The translations under genes were made by a program, and so were the position numbers. This document shows, piece by piece, positions 25,068 to 33,815 of a DNA stretch of 64,000 bases. How positions within the stretch are numbered: the first letter of the stretch is position 1; every line of letters starts with the position of its first letter. Location: NCBI GenBank assembly GCA_027490975.1, contig JAIXXA010000195.1:1-64000 (forward strand), read 5' to 3'. The notes under the pieces were generated by a model. It saw only the letters and a list, made by a program, of their open reading frames with translations, did not search any database and was not told where the DNA came from. The stretch comes from Rhodospirillaceae bacterium (GTDB lineage Bacteria > Pseudomonadota > Alphaproteobacteria > CACIAM-22H2).

Positions 25068-25949
25068 ATGGAACGATTCGAATTCGGCAATCGGCATTTG
25101 CGGGCGGAAGCGCTGCCGGAACTGGGCGGGCGGCTTTCCCGCCTTCAATATCTCGCGGGCGAAACGACGCACGACGTGCTGGTGCCGATCGGCGCCGACC
25201 CGGCCTTGCCGCCGAGTTGGCCCAAGGGCGGGGCCTATCCGCTGATCCCCTATTCCAACCGCATCGCGGATGCGCAAGTGCTGCACGCGGGCAAAACCCA
25301 TGCGCTTGCGCCGCATCCCGATGCCAGGCCGCACACGCTGCACGGCCACACGCAATTGCGGCCCTGGCGCGTTGCGGACAGCAGTGCAGCCAGCCTCACG
25401 CTCGCGATCGACCATGGCGGCGACGCCCACTGGCCATGGGCGTTTTCGGCCACGCAGCGTTTTTGGGTCGAGGACGCAACGCTCCATGTGGCGCTCGAAC
25501 TGCGCAACAACGCAACGGACGACGCACCGGCCGGGATCGGCTGGCATCCGTATTTTGCAATTTCGGGCGATCCGGCGATCGTTCTGAACGCCGCAAACGA
25601 GTGGCTGCAGAACGACGCCAATCTGCCGACCGGCGAAACGATCGCTGCCCCGCAAGGCGGGCTCACGCTCGACCGTGCTGGCGGGACGCGTTATTTCGGC
25701 GGATGGGACGGCACAGCCCGGCTCGAAACCGGGCTCGGCCTCGGCCTCACGCTGCGCGCAGACAGAATCTTCGGGCAGATGGTTGTCCATCGGCCGCGCA
25801 ATATCGATTATTTGTGCCTCGAACCCGTTTCGCACGTCGCAAACGGCTTCAATCTCGCGGCCAAGGGTTGGCGCGAAACGGGTACGATTATTCTGAAGCC
25901 TGGGGAATCGGTTGCCGGTCGAATTGCCCTCGCAGCGGAGCGCAAATGA
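25068..25949 (+). CDS. Aldose 1-epimerase family protein
   Basis: A 293-residue galactose mutarotase-fold protein. The family pattern is visible as GGAYPLIPYSNRIADAQV, the histidines in HTLHGHTQLRPW, and GIGWHPYFAI. Active-site His and Glu in this family interconvert alpha and beta anomers of sugars; related proteins act on sugar phosphates. It starts 10 bases after the FAD oxidoreductase stop, so both may be in one transcript. No sugar catabolic genes are adjacent. The length is a little shorter than GalM (about 340) and close to YeaD-like proteins. Confidence 0.9.
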   Translation: MERFEFGNRHLRAEALPELGGRLSRLQYLAGETTHDVLVPIGADPALPPSWPKGGAYPLIPYSNRIADAQVLHAGKTHALAPHPDARPHTLHGHTQLRPWRVADSSAASLTLAIDHGGDAHWPWAFSATQRFWVEDATLHVALELRNNATDDAPAGIGWHPYFAISGDPAIVLNAANEWLQNDANLPTGETIAAPQGGLTLDRAGGTRYFGGWDGTARLETGLGLGLTLRADRIFGQMVVHRPRNIDYLCLEPVSHVANGFNLAAKGWRETGTIILKPGESVAGRIALAAERK

Positions 25950-26042
25950 CCATTGAGGGCAGCTGAATCGAAACCAGCGCTGCACCGCAAGAAGCGCCCA
26001 CCCCGACAGGATTTACCTGGTAGGGCGGGGCGCGTCGTTGCC

Positions 26043-26066
26043 GCAAGCCCCCCGAGGGGGCCTTGC
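26043..26066 (-). terminator. Probable terminator hairpin after cspA
   Basis: GCAAG plus CCCCCC pairs with GGGGG plus CCTTGC around a two-base turn, an 11-bp stem with one mismatch. It lies between the convergent aldose epimerase (stop 25949) and cold-shock gene (stop 26082). No T tract follows on either strand, so it may act as a Rho-assisted or 3'-stabilising structure rather than an intrinsic terminator. Confidence 0.5.
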
Positions 26067-26081
26067 GAAGCCAAAAAAGGC

Positions 26082-26291
26082 TTAGATGACCTTCAGATTG
26101 TCGGCCGAAGTCTTGCCCTTCTTGGGATCGGGCTTTTCTTCGTACGACACCTTCTGGCCTTCATTCAGACCGCGAAGCCCAGCGCGCTCGACCGCCGAGA
26201 TATGAACGAACACGTCAGCGCCGCCGCTTTCCGGCTGGATGAAGCCGTAACCCTTGGTGCCGTTGAACCACTTGACCGTACCTGTAGGCAT
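26082..26291 (-). CDS. cspA: CspA-family cold shock protein
   Basis: A 69-residue OB-fold RNA/ssDNA-binding protein. The RNP1-like motif KGYGFIQPE and RNP2-like [10 protein letters not shown] are intact, and length matches the family exactly. I chose the ATG at 26291 because AGGAG lies eight bases upstream; the GTG at 26300 overlaps this ribosome-binding site. The C terminus [12 protein letters not shown] is usual for alphaproteobacterial CspA. About 195 non-coding bases precede it, room for the long 5' leader common to csp genes. It melts secondary structure in mRNA. Confidence 0.97.
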   Translation of the reverse strand: MPTGTVKWFNGTKGYGFIQPESGGADVFVHISAVERAGLRGLNEGQKVSYEEKPDPKKGKTSADNLKVI

Positions 26292-26486
26292 ATTGATCAC
26301 TCCTAGATGTCAGTTACCGGCTATGTCCATAACCGCTTAACAAAAATTTAGCAACAAGCGCGATTCGCATGGTTCCAGCGTCGGGAGCAGCGTTTTGCGC
26401 GTGTCACGCCCCGGGCCGGGCGACGGCCGACCGGATCCCGCTACCGGAATCGATTGCCATTACAAGCGCTTGCTGCGGAAACGACG

Positions 26487-27299
26487 CTAACGCGGCGGTG
26501 CCGGCGGCGGGCATTTCCGCAAAACCGTACCGATGGCGCGGCGGGCCGTGTTTTCGATAGTCGGGTCGCTTGCCTCGATATTTGCGATCGTCATGCGCCC
26601 ATTTTCGCCGGGCAGATTGAATGTCTGGGCCAATCGCACCCCGCCTTGGCCGTACTCGATGCGCATCGCCGCAGGCGTGGGCTGCGAATAGGCGGCATCG
26701 AAACTCTGGCGCGTGGCGCCGATTACGGCCGTGTAGCGGCGGCGTTCGAACTCGACATAGTTGGTGCCGCAGTTCGTTGCCGGATTGCCGATGGCCCAGC
26801 GCCCCTCAATATCGGGCGGCGGCCCCGAGAGAATCGCTTCGGCCTGCAGCTCCGCATCGAGGATCGGCGGCAGCACCACCAGAAGCCCGACTGCGAGGGC
26901 TGCAACCGCGAAGCTCGCCCCCGCCACGAGATATTTGCGCCGCCGTTTTGCAGCGAGGCGGGCGGCGACCGCGCGAAACAGCAACGGCAGCTCATCGCGC
27001 TCGAACGCCTGGGCGCGCAAAGCAAGACTATCGTCGGCAGTGCCAAGCGCGCCGGCAAACACCGTGACTTTCTCGGCAGCCGGATCGCCCGGCACATGGC
27101 CCACGATATGGACCTCGATCGCCGCGCCGACCTTGCCGAAATTGGCGGTGCCGAGCGCCATGCGCAGACGCTGGGCCGTGACGAGCGCCCAGTCGGCGGC
27201 GGCATCGGCGGCGGCGAAACTGCGCGTGGCCAGCCGTTCCTGGCCGTTGCCGACCGACAGCGTCGCACGGCATACGAGTTTAAGGTCGTTTGCGGTCAC
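26487..27299 (-). CDS. Hypothetical membrane-anchored protein
   Basis: A 270-residue protein I do not recognise. Residues 1-115 look cytoplasmic with alternating strands (for example IEVHIVGHVPGDPAAEKVTV). A single transmembrane helix follows at about 123-145 (YLVAGASFAVAALAVGLLVV) after a basic KRRRK stop-transfer-type segment. A periplasmic C-terminal domain contains one Cys (NCGTNYVEF) and a second near the Pro-rich end (LRKCPPPAPP). The start is a GTG at 27299. It sits downstream of prfC on the same strand. No known function; two periplasmic cysteines could pair. Confidence 0.55.
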   Translation of the reverse strand: MTANDLKLVCRATLSVGNGQERLATRSFAAADAAADWALVTAQRLRMALGTANFGKVGAAIEVHIVGHVPGDPAAEKVTVFAGALGTADDSLALRAQAFERDELPLLFRAVAARLAAKRRRKYLVAGASFAVAALAVGLLVVLPPILDAELQAEAILSGPPPDIEGRWAIGNPATNCGTNYVEFERRRYTAVIGATRQSFDAAYSQPTPAAMRIEYGQGGVRLAQTFNLPGENGRMTIANIEASDPTIENTARRAIGTVLRKCPPPAPPR

Positions 27300-27353
27300 G
27301 CGGCATTATAGCGAGCGAACCTGCCAGCACCAGCGCGCCCGCACGCCCGCAAA

Positions 27354-28937
27354 TCAGCCGCGCTCGCGCGTGGTGCGGAAGGTAAGGCCCGGCCAGTCGC
27401 TCTGGATGCGGTTGAGCTCCCACGCATTGCGCGCGAGAAAAACCGGCGCGCCGTCGCGGTCGTCGGCAAGGCTGCCGCGGTTGCCGTCGACGAATTTTTT
27501 GAGCGCCGCCGCATCCCCGCTCGAAACCCAGCGTGCCGCCTCGAACGGGGCGGGCTCGAAGCCGGCCTTGACGTCGTATTCGGCGGCAATGCGGCTTGCG
27601 AGCACGTCGATCTGAAGGGCGCCGACCACGCCGACGATCCATTGCGAACCCAGCATCGGGCGGAAGACCTGGGTGACGCCCTCTTCGGCGAGATCCTCGA
27701 GGGCGCGGCGCAATTGCTTGGCCTTCAAAGGATCGTCGAGCCGCACGCGGCGCAGGATTTCGGGCGCGAAATTGGGGATGCCCGTGAAGCGCAGCGCTTC
27801 GCCTTCGGTGAGCGCGTCGCCCACGCGCAAAGTGCCGTGGTTCGGGATGCCGATGATGTCGCCGGGCAGCGCTTCTTCGGCGAGTTCGCGCTCCTGGGCA
27901 AAAAAGAAGATCGGGCTGTGGATCGCGATCGCCTTGCCGGTGCGCACCTGCACGAGCTTCATGCCGCGCTTGAAGCGGCCCGAGCACAGGCGCAGGAACG
28001 CGATGCGATCGCGATGGTTGGGGTCCATGTTGGCCTGGACCTTGAACACGAAACCCGTCACGCGCGCTTCTTCCGGGTCGATGTTGCGCGGCTCGGCCGG
28101 TTGGAAGCGTGGGCTCGGCGCAAACTCGGCCAACCCGTGGATCAGCGACTCAACGCCGTAGTCTTTGAGCGCGCTGCCGAAGAACACCGGCGTCATGTTG
28201 CCGCTGCGATAGGCTTCGAGATCGAACGTGGGATAGGCGGAAAGCGCGAGACCGGCCTGCTCGCGAAACTCGCGCAGGGGCCGTTCCGCGACGGCCGCGT
28301 CGAGGGCCGGATCGTCGATGCCGCTTGTCGCCTGCGTGCGCTCGTAGTTGCCGCCGACCTTGCCGGTCAAAAACGCGTTGCTGCGCAGATCGAAGCAGCC
28401 GTGGAAATCCGAGCCCATGCCCACCGGCCACACCATCGGGCACACGTCGAGCTGCAGCGTCTTTTCGATTTCGTCGAGCAGGTCGAACGGATCGCGGCCT
28501 TCGCGGTCGACCTTGTTCACGAACACCGAAATCGGAATGTCGCGCAGGCGGCAGACCTCGAACAGTTTTCGCGTCTGCGTTTCGATGCCCTTGGCCGCGT
28601 CGATGACCATCACGGCCGAATCGACCGCCGTCAGCGTGCGGTAGGTGTCTTCGCTGAAATCCTCGTGGCCCGGCGTGTCGAGCAGGTTGAACGTCGCCCC
28701 CGCATAGTCGAACGTCATGACCGAGCTTGTGACCGAGATGCCGCGCGCCTGCTCGATCGCCATCCAGTCGGAGCGCGCGCGCCGCCGTTCGCCGCGCGCT
28801 TTCACTTGGCCCGCAAGGCGGATCGCCCCGCCGAACAGCAGCAGCTTTTCGGTCAGCGTGGTTTTGCCCGCGTCGGGATGCGAGATGATGGCAAAGGTGC
28901 GGCGCGTGGCGGCACCGCTCTGGGGGCTTTGCGGCAT
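27354..28937 (-). CDS. prfC: Peptide chain release factor 3
   Basis: A 527-residue RF3, the GTPase that removes RF1 or RF2 from the ribosome after termination. G1 SHPDAGKTT, G2 in ARGISVTSS, G3 DTPGHEDF and G4 NKVDRE are all present, as is the RF3-specific sequence SDWMAIEQARGIS. Domain II and the C-terminal RF3 domain follow in normal order; length is the usual 525-530. It is preceded by the EnvZ-like kinase gene, with 60 bases between. RF3 is optional in bacteria but common in proteobacteria. Confidence 0.97.
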   Translation of the reverse strand: MPQSPQSGAATRRTFAIISHPDAGKTTLTEKLLLFGGAIRLAGQVKARGERRRARSDWMAIEQARGISVTSSVMTFDYAGATFNLLDTPGHEDFSEDTYRTLTAVDSAVMVIDAAKGIETQTRKLFEVCRLRDIPISVFVNKVDREGRDPFDLLDEIEKTLQLDVCPMVWPVGMGSDFHGCFDLRSNAFLTGKVGGNYERTQATSGIDDPALDAAVAERPLREFREQAGLALSAYPTFDLEAYRSGNMTPVFFGSALKDYGVESLIHGLAEFAPSPRFQPAEPRNIDPEEARVTGFVFKVQANMDPNHRDRIAFLRLCSGRFKRGMKLVQVRTGKAIAIHSPIFFFAQERELAEEALPGDIIGIPNHGTLRVGDALTEGEALRFTGIPNFAPEILRRVRLDDPLKAKQLRRALEDLAEEGVTQVFRPMLGSQWIVGVVGALQIDVLASRIAAEYDVKAGFEPAPFEAARWVSSGDAAALKKFVDGNRGSLADDRDGAPVFLARNAWELNRIQSDWPGLTFRTTRERG

Positions 28938-28997
28938 GAGTGGGCTTGCACATAGCCCCCGGGGCCTGCGGCTGCAAGGCCGAAAATGGACGGTCCG

Positions 28998-30323
28998 CTA
29001 CAGCGGCAGGCGGATGCGCACGCGTGCCCCGCCCATCGGCGATTCTTCGATGCGCACGTCGCCGCCATGGCCGCGCACCACGTCGCGCGCGATTGTAAGG
29101 CCGAGCCCCACGCCGCCGGTCTGGGCGTTGCGCGCCGGGTCGAGGCGGAAGAAGGGCTTGAACACGTCCTCGCGCGATTCGGCCGGGATGCCGGGGCCGT
29201 CGTCGTCGATCGCGATTTCGACTTCGCTTGCGTGCCGCACGGCCACGACGCGCACCTGGGCGGCGTGGCGCACCGCGTTGGCGATCAGGTTTTCGAGGCA
29301 GCGTTTGATCGCGTGCGGGCGCACCGGCAGCGTGAGGTCGCCCTCGATACTCAACGCCACCGAATGGCCGCCGCGCTGGGTGGCGGCGATGAGCCCGTCG
29401 AGCAGCGCGGCAAGATCGGTCGTTTCGATCTGCTCCTCGCCCTCGCCGCGCACGAAAGCAAGATAGGACTCGACCATGCGCGCCATGTCGCCCACGTCGG
29501 CCTTGAGGCCTTGCGCCGAGGGATGGTCGCCCAGCATCGCAAGCTCGAGTTTCATGCGCGTGAGCGGCGTGCGCAGATCGTGGCTGATGCCGGCCAGCAT
29601 TTCGGTGCGCTGGGCCATGTGGCGCGCAATGCGCTCGCGCATGGTGAGGAAGGCCGCCGCCGCCTGCCGCACTTCGCTGGCGCCGTGCGGGCGGAATTCG
29701 GTGTCGATGCGGCCTTTGCCGAAATCGTCGGCGGCCTTCGCCAGAAGCCGGATCGGCCGCACCTGGTTGCGCATGAAGGTCGAGGCGACCGCGATCAGGA
29801 TCAGCGACGTCCCGACCATGAACAGCAGGAACACGTAGACGTTCGTGGTGAACACGCGCTGGCGCGAGGCGACGAGATGCAAGACCCCGTTCGGCAGCTG
29901 CACGGCGAGCTTCAGATCGGCCGGATCGCCCCACGCATCGAGCAGAAAAGGCCGCCGCACGCGCTCGTTGAGGCCCGAGACGAGATAGTGCTCGAGCAGC
30001 GTATCGGGCGCTTCCGGCCCCGTGCGGTCGAGGATGGCGCCGGGCTCGAAACGATAGATGGAGCCGTTCGCCAGATGCATCGTTTCGAACAGCCAGGCGC
30101 GATCGGCGCCGTCCGGAAAGCGGCCCAGCGTCTGCACGACCGCGGCCACCTCGCCCGCCAGCGCGTTCGACAGGCGGCGCGAGACCGTGTCCCAGACGCG
30201 GTCGTAGAACACGAGCCCGGCGACGAGCTGCACCAGCACCATCGGCGCGACGATGATGATGAGGGCGCGCGCATAAAGCGTGCGCGGCAGATATTGGCGA
30301 AGCGTGTTGCCGAAGGAGCCCAT
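28998..30323 (-). CDS. EnvZ-like sensor histidine kinase
   Basis: A 441-residue kinase. Two transmembrane helices (LIIIVAPMVLVQLVAGLVF near 21-39, and VFLLFMVGTSLILIAVAS near 164-181) enclose a sensor domain of about 120 residues. A HAMP segment follows, and then the H box with His248 in GISHDLRTPLTRMK. The N box ENLIANAVRHA, G1 DDGPGIP and G2 GVGLGLTIA are intact. The layout and H box are those of EnvZ-type kinases, which often respond to osmolarity or membrane stress. The partner response regulator gene ends eleven bases upstream (30334), so the two form an operon. Confidence 0.95.
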   Translation of the reverse strand: MGSFGNTLRQYLPRTLYARALIIIVAPMVLVQLVAGLVFYDRVWDTVSRRLSNALAGEVAAVVQTLGRFPDGADRAWLFETMHLANGSIYRFEPGAILDRTGPEAPDTLLEHYLVSGLNERVRRPFLLDAWGDPADLKLAVQLPNGVLHLVASRQRVFTTNVYVFLLFMVGTSLILIAVASTFMRNQVRPIRLLAKAADDFGKGRIDTEFRPHGASEVRQAAAAFLTMRERIARHMAQRTEMLAGISHDLRTPLTRMKLELAMLGDHPSAQGLKADVGDMARMVESYLAFVRGEGEEQIETTDLAALLDGLIAATQRGGHSVALSIEGDLTLPVRPHAIKRCLENLIANAVRHAAQVRVVAVRHASEVEIAIDDDGPGIPAESREDVFKPFFRLDPARNAQTGGVGLGLTIARDVVRGHGGDVRIEESPMGGARVRIRLPL

Positions 30324-30333
30324 CGTGATGCGG

Positions 30334-31017
30334 TCAATCCGTGCGCAGGAGGTAGCCGGCCCCGCGCACCGTCTGCAGGAAGCGCGGATTGCGCGGGTCT
30401 TCTTCGATCTTCGGACGCAGGCGCGTGACGGTGACGTCGACCGTGCGCACATTGCCCGAAAGGCGCGAGCGGCGCAGCAGCTCCTCGCGGCTCACGGGCG
30501 CGTTGGCCGCACTCGCCAAGACCTTCAGCAGCGAGACTTCGGCCGAGGTGAGCTTGATCTGCGAGGTGCCGCGCGTGAGCTGCTCGCGCGCAATGTCGAA
30601 ACGGAAGCCGCCGAAATCGACGGCGTCGGGCGCTTCGCTGGGCGGCGGGGCGCGGCGCAGAATGGCGCGGATGCGCAGCACGAGCTCTTCGGGCTCGAAG
30701 GGTTTGGGCAGATAGTCGTCCGCCCCCGAGGCGAGACCCGAAATGCGGTCGGCGGTTTCGCCGCGCGCCGTGAGCAGCACGATCGGCACGTCGCGCTTGG
30801 CGCTGCGCAGGCGCTTGGTGAAAGTTATGCCGTCTTCGCCGGGCAGCATCACGTCGAGCACCACGAGATCGAAGGCAAGCGCGTCGATCTGCGCCTCGGC
30901 CTCGGTCGTGTCGGCGGCGGTCGCCACCCGATAGCCCTGCTCGGCCAGGAACCGGCGCAGCAATTCGCGCGTGCGCGTATCGTCGTCGACGACGAGAAGA
31001 TGGGCCCCTTCAACCAT
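30334..31017 (-). CDS. OmpR-family response regulator
   Basis: A 227-residue response regulator. The receiver domain has the acidic pocket VVDDD, phospho-acceptor Asp55 in VVLDVMLPGEDG and Lys105 in YLPKPFEPEEL. A winged-helix OmpR/PhoB DNA-binding domain follows (LTSAEVSLLKVLASAANAPV, then RTVDVTVTRLRPKIE). Such pairs control porins or efflux. The ATG at 31017 is the family start; an upstream in-frame ATG at 31089 gives an unusual extension and is rejected. It is the first gene of the two-gene operon with the EnvZ-like kinase. Confidence 0.95.
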   Translation of the reverse strand: MVEGAHLLVVDDDTRTRELLRRFLAEQGYRVATAADTTEAEAQIDALAFDLVVLDVMLPGEDGITFTKRLRSAKRDVPIVLLTARGETADRISGLASGADDYLPKPFEPEELVLRIRAILRRAPPPSEAPDAVDFGGFRFDIAREQLTRGTSQIKLTSAEVSLLKVLASAANAPVSREELLRRSRLSGNVRTVDVTVTRLRPKIEEDPRNPRFLQTVRGAGYLLRTD

Positions 31018-31085
31018 GGCAATGAATTTAGGGCTGCGGACCGCCCCTGCCAACAGACCATTTGGCGACAAATCAAGGTGCCGGT

Positions 31086-31607
31086 TCACGCGCGGCGGGG
31101 GGTCGCGAGCGGCGGCGCCTTGGCGGGCTCGGCGGCGACTTTGCGCCGGTCGCGCTCGTCGATGAGGCCCAGCATCACGCGCCGGAAGCCTTCGACGGCC
31201 GCCGGCCCCGCCGCCCGGTAGGCCGCCGCAATGCGCCGACGCTGGTTTTCGGACAGTTTGCGCTCGAGGGCAGCACCCTGCTCGGTCAACTCCAAGCGCC
31301 GCTGGCGACGGTCGGACGTGCCCTGGCGCTGCAGGATGTAGCCCTTGCGCACCAGCTCGCCCAGCACACGCGACAGGCTTTGCTTGGTGATGCGCAGGAT
31401 CGCCAGCAATTCGCCGACATTGATGCCCGGATAGCGGCCGACGAAATAGATGGCGCGGTGGTGCGCGCGCCCGAAGCCGATTTCCTCGAGCATCCGGTCG
31501 GGTTCGGCCGTGAAGTCGCGGTAGGCGTAGAAAAGCAGCTCGATGCCGAGGCGCAGATCTTCGTCGCGCAGATAGAGATGCTGGAGGCCGGGGCGCAAAT
31601 CAGGCAT
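31086..31607 (-). CDS. MarR family transcriptional regulator
   Basis: A 173-residue MarR-type winged-helix regulator. The HTH contains GELLAILRITKQSLSRVLGE and the wing DRRQRRLELTEQG. It resembles the alphaproteobacterial MarR genes next to branched-chain aminotransferase. It is divergent from the aminotransferase gene at 31753, and a perfect palindrome lies between them, 21 bases from the MarR start. Short acidic N and Pro/Ala-rich C termini flank the domain. The ligand is unknown; a keto acid or branched-chain amino acid would suit the neighbour, but this is a guess. Confidence 0.93.
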   Translation of the reverse strand: MPDLRPGLQHLYLRDEDLRLGIELLFYAYRDFTAEPDRMLEEIGFGRAHHRAIYFVGRYPGINVGELLAILRITKQSLSRVLGELVRKGYILQRQGTSDRRQRRLELTEQGAALERKLSENQRRRIAAAYRAAGPAAVEGFRRVMLGLIDERDRRKVAAEPAKAPPLATPRRA

Positions 31608-31627
31608 GTGGTTTTTTCATGCTCCGA

Positions 31628-31650
31628 ATATGTCAGTGTTGTTGACATAT
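31628..31650. promoter_or_regulatory. MarR operator in the MarR/aminotransferase intergenic region
   Basis: ATATGTCA (31628-31635) and TGACATAT (31643-31650) form a perfect 8-bp inverted repeat with a 7-base spacer. The right arm overlaps a perfect TTGACA (31642-31647) on the plus strand. MarR dimers bind palindromes of this size. The site lies 20 bases from the MarR start and about 100 bases from the aminotransferase start, so it can serve both divergent promoters. Confidence 0.75.
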
Positions 31651-31752
31651 ATGCCGCAAGAGTGTTTCTTTGCGCAAGCCCAAAACGGGCCGGAAATTGC
31701 GCCTGCAGCGTCGCAGGCGAAACGAAAGACCCCTTTAGCGAGGAAATCTGCC

Positions 31753-32640
31753 ATGGCTCTGGTTCCCTTCGACGATCGCGACGGTTTTGTGTGGTGGAAC
31801 GGCGCTCTGGTGCCGTGGCGCGATGCCAAGCTGCATGTGCTGTCGCACGGGCTGCACTACGCCTCGGCCGTGTTCGAGGGCGAGCGCGCCTACAACGGCA
31901 AGGTTTTCAAGCTGCGCGAACATTCGCAGCGCCTGCTCGATTCCGCGCGCATCTTGGGCTTCGAGATCCCCTACACGGTCGAACAGATCGACGAAGCCAC
32001 CAACGCGGTCGTGGCCGCCAACGGCCAGCCCGACTGCTACGTGCGCCCGATCGCTTGGCGCGGCTCGGAGATGATGGGCGTGTCGGCCCAGCAATCGAAG
32101 ATCAACGTCGCGATCGCGAGCTGGGCCTGGGGCAGCTACTTCTCGGACAAGGAGAAGGGCATCCGCATGTGCTGGGCCAAATGGTCGCGCCCGGCACCCA
32201 ACACGGCCCCCACAAGTTCGAAGGCCGCCGGCCTCTACATGATCTGCACCATGTCGAAGCACGAGGCCGAGAAAAACGGCTATGCCGACGCGCTGATGCT
32301 CGATTGGCGCGGCCAGATCGCCGAGGCGACGGGGGCCAACATCTTCCTCGCGATCGACGGGGTCTTGCACACGCCCAAGCCCGACTGCTTCCTCGACGGC
32401 ATCACGCGCCGCTCGGTTATCGCGATGGCCAAGGCGCGCCAGATCCAGATCGTCGAACGCGCGATCTGGCCCGACGAATTGGCGCACGCGCAAGAAGTGT
32501 TCTTGACCGGCACCGCCGCCGAGATCACGCCGGTCGGCGAGATCGACAAATACCGCTTCACGCCGGGGCCGATCACCAAAGCGCTGCTCGAAGATTTCGG
32601 GCGCGCGACGCGCGGCGAGGTCGATTTCCCGATCGCCTGA
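31753..32640 (+). CDS. ilvE: Branched-chain amino acid aminotransferase
   Basis: A 295-residue class IV PLP aminotransferase that exchanges amino groups between glutamate and leucine, isoleucine or valine. The Schiff-base lysine is Lys157 in TSSKAAGLY. The substrate loop SHGLHYASAVFEGERAY and the later EATGANIFLAIDG are family-typical. Length fits IlvE (290-310). A GAGGAAA element about seven bases before the ATG at 31753 is a good ribosome-binding site. It is divergent from the MarR gene, whose operator-like palindrome lies in the promoter region. A small ORF follows with a TGATG overlap. Confidence 0.95.
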   Translation: MALVPFDDRDGFVWWNGALVPWRDAKLHVLSHGLHYASAVFEGERAYNGKVFKLREHSQRLLDSARILGFEIPYTVEQIDEATNAVVAANGQPDCYVRPIAWRGSEMMGVSAQQSKINVAIASWAWGSYFSDKEKGIRMCWAKWSRPAPNTAPTSSKAAGLYMICTMSKHEAEKNGYADALMLDWRGQIAEATGANIFLAIDGVLHTPKPDCFLDGITRRSVIAMAKARQIQIVERAIWPDELAHAQEVFLTGTAAEITPVGEIDKYRFTPGPITKALLEDFGRATRGEVDFPIA

Positions 32641-32927
32641 TGCCCGAAAACTTGGTCCCGGCGGCCGAAATCGCGGCCCGCTTTGAAGCCGCCCGGGACC
32701 GGTTTGCGCGCACCTATCCCGAACCCGCCGCAGGCCCGCGCCTCGTCGATCCGCTGTTGCGGCTGCTCGGCAAAGATTCGCAAAGCTATGCGCGGGCCGA
32801 GCGCGCGCGCGCGCTCGACCGGCTCGCGCGCGACGCGGTGTTGGCCGCACTGATCGGCGAAGGCATTGCCGCCGACGCGGCGCGCCAAGCGCTCGACGCG
32901 TTTATTCAGGGTGCGCGCGGCAAATAG
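32640..32927 (+). CDS. Small hypothetical protein coupled to ilvE
   Basis: A 95-residue protein, predicted mostly alpha-helical (AAEIAARFEAARDRFARTY, then RAERARALDRLARDAVLAAL). Its ATG overlaps the ilvE stop by one base (TGATG), the arrangement of translational coupling. Its last 22 bases overlap the convergent gene at 32906. No membrane segment, cysteine or known motif is seen, and I cannot assign a family. The codon use is normal for this genome, which with the overlap argues that it is real. Confidence 0.55.
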   Translation: MPENLVPAAEIAARFEAARDRFARTYPEPAAGPRLVDPLLRLLGKDSQSYARAERARALDRLARDAVLAALIGEGIAADAARQALDAFIQGARGK

Positions 32928-33358
32928 CGGTCGGCGAGCATGAACAGCGCCGCCACGCCGACGCCGAACATGCCGTTGATGAAAACGCCGCGCGCCATGT
33001 TCTCGAGCACGAAACCTGCCGCGACGGGGTTCCCGCGCAGCGGTGCGAGCACAAACCAGCCGAACATCGTCGGCCCCAAGATGCCGAACACGAACCCCAT
33101 CGGCAGCGGATGCAGATTCGCCGGGAAACGATGCCGCAAGGCGGCATAGACGAGTGCCCACACCCCGCCCCAGAAGGCCGCATTCATCACCAAGGGCACG
33201 CCGAGCGGGCCGACGGGACGCATCTGGTAGGGCGGGTTCGCAAGGATGCCGGATTTGAACAGCGCATGGATGGCCCCTTGGTGGAACACCAGCACCGCCA
33301 AAGCGCCGCACGCAAACGCAAGCGCCACCCAGTAGGGCGAGAGATCGCGCAGTCTCAT
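32906..33358 (-). CDS. Small polytopic membrane protein
   Basis: A 150-residue hypothetical protein with four hydrophobic segments, from YWVALAFACGALAVLVFHQG to MFGVGVAALFMLAD. Pro and Gly at the loops (NPPYQMRPVGPLGVPLVMN, then GILGPTMFGWFV) suggest a compact helical bundle. The ATG at 33358 overlaps the moaE stop by four bases, so it is probably co-transcribed with the molybdopterin genes, though no link to Moco is known. It is convergent with and overlaps the small ORF at 32640. Function unknown. Confidence 0.7.
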   Translation of the reverse strand: MRLRDLSPYWVALAFACGALAVLVFHQGAIHALFKSGILANPPYQMRPVGPLGVPLVMNAAFWGGVWALVYAALRHRFPANLHPLPMGFVFGILGPTMFGWFVLAPLRGNPVAAGFVLENMARGVFINGMFGVGVAALFMLADRYLPRAP

Positions 33359-33813
33359 CGATTCTGCTCCCAGCGGCGGGCCGCTTCGTCGTCGCTTGCC
33401 TTGGCGCTGACCCATTGCGGGCCGGCATCCGTGTCTTCGAGCTTCCAGAAGGGGGCCCGCGTCTTGAGCCAGTCGATCAGAAAATGGCATGCGGCGAAAG
33501 CGGCCTCGCGATGGGCGCTGGCCGCCGCGCACAGAACGATGGGCTCGCCCGGTTCCATGCGCCCGTAGCGATGCACGATCAGCGTGGCCTGCAGCGGCCA
33601 GCGGCGATTGGCTTCGGCGTCGATTTCGGCGAGCTGTTTTTCGGTCATGCCGGGATAGTGCTCCAGCGTCATCGCCCCGATCGCGGCATCGCCCGCCATG
33701 TCGCGCACGAGGCCCACGAAGCTCGTGACCGCACCGATATCGGTGCGCCCGGCCGTGAGTGCGGCAAGTTCGGCGCCGAAATCGAACGCTTCGCGCTGAA
33801 CGCGGATTGCCAT
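33355..33813 (-). CDS. moaE: Molybdopterin synthase catalytic subunit MoaE
   Basis: A 152-residue MoaE, the large subunit of molybdopterin synthase. With thiocarboxylated MoaD it converts cyclic pyranopterin monophosphate to molybdopterin. The motif MTLEHYPGMTEKQLAEID and the IVHRYGRMEPGEPIVLCAAAS stretch are diagnostic, as is FLIDWLKTRAPFWKLE near the C terminus that carries catalytic lysines. It follows moaD by only two bases (stop 33816, start 33813), so the two subunits are co-translated. The ATG at 33813 fits the family. Confidence 0.96.
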   Translation of the reverse strand: MAIRVQREAFDFGAELAALTAGRTDIGAVTSFVGLVRDMAGDAAIGAMTLEHYPGMTEKQLAEIDAEANRRWPLQATLIVHRYGRMEPGEPIVLCAAASAHREAAFAACHFLIDWLKTRAPFWKLEDTDAGPQWVSAKASDDEAARRWEQNR

Positions 33814-33815
33814 TT

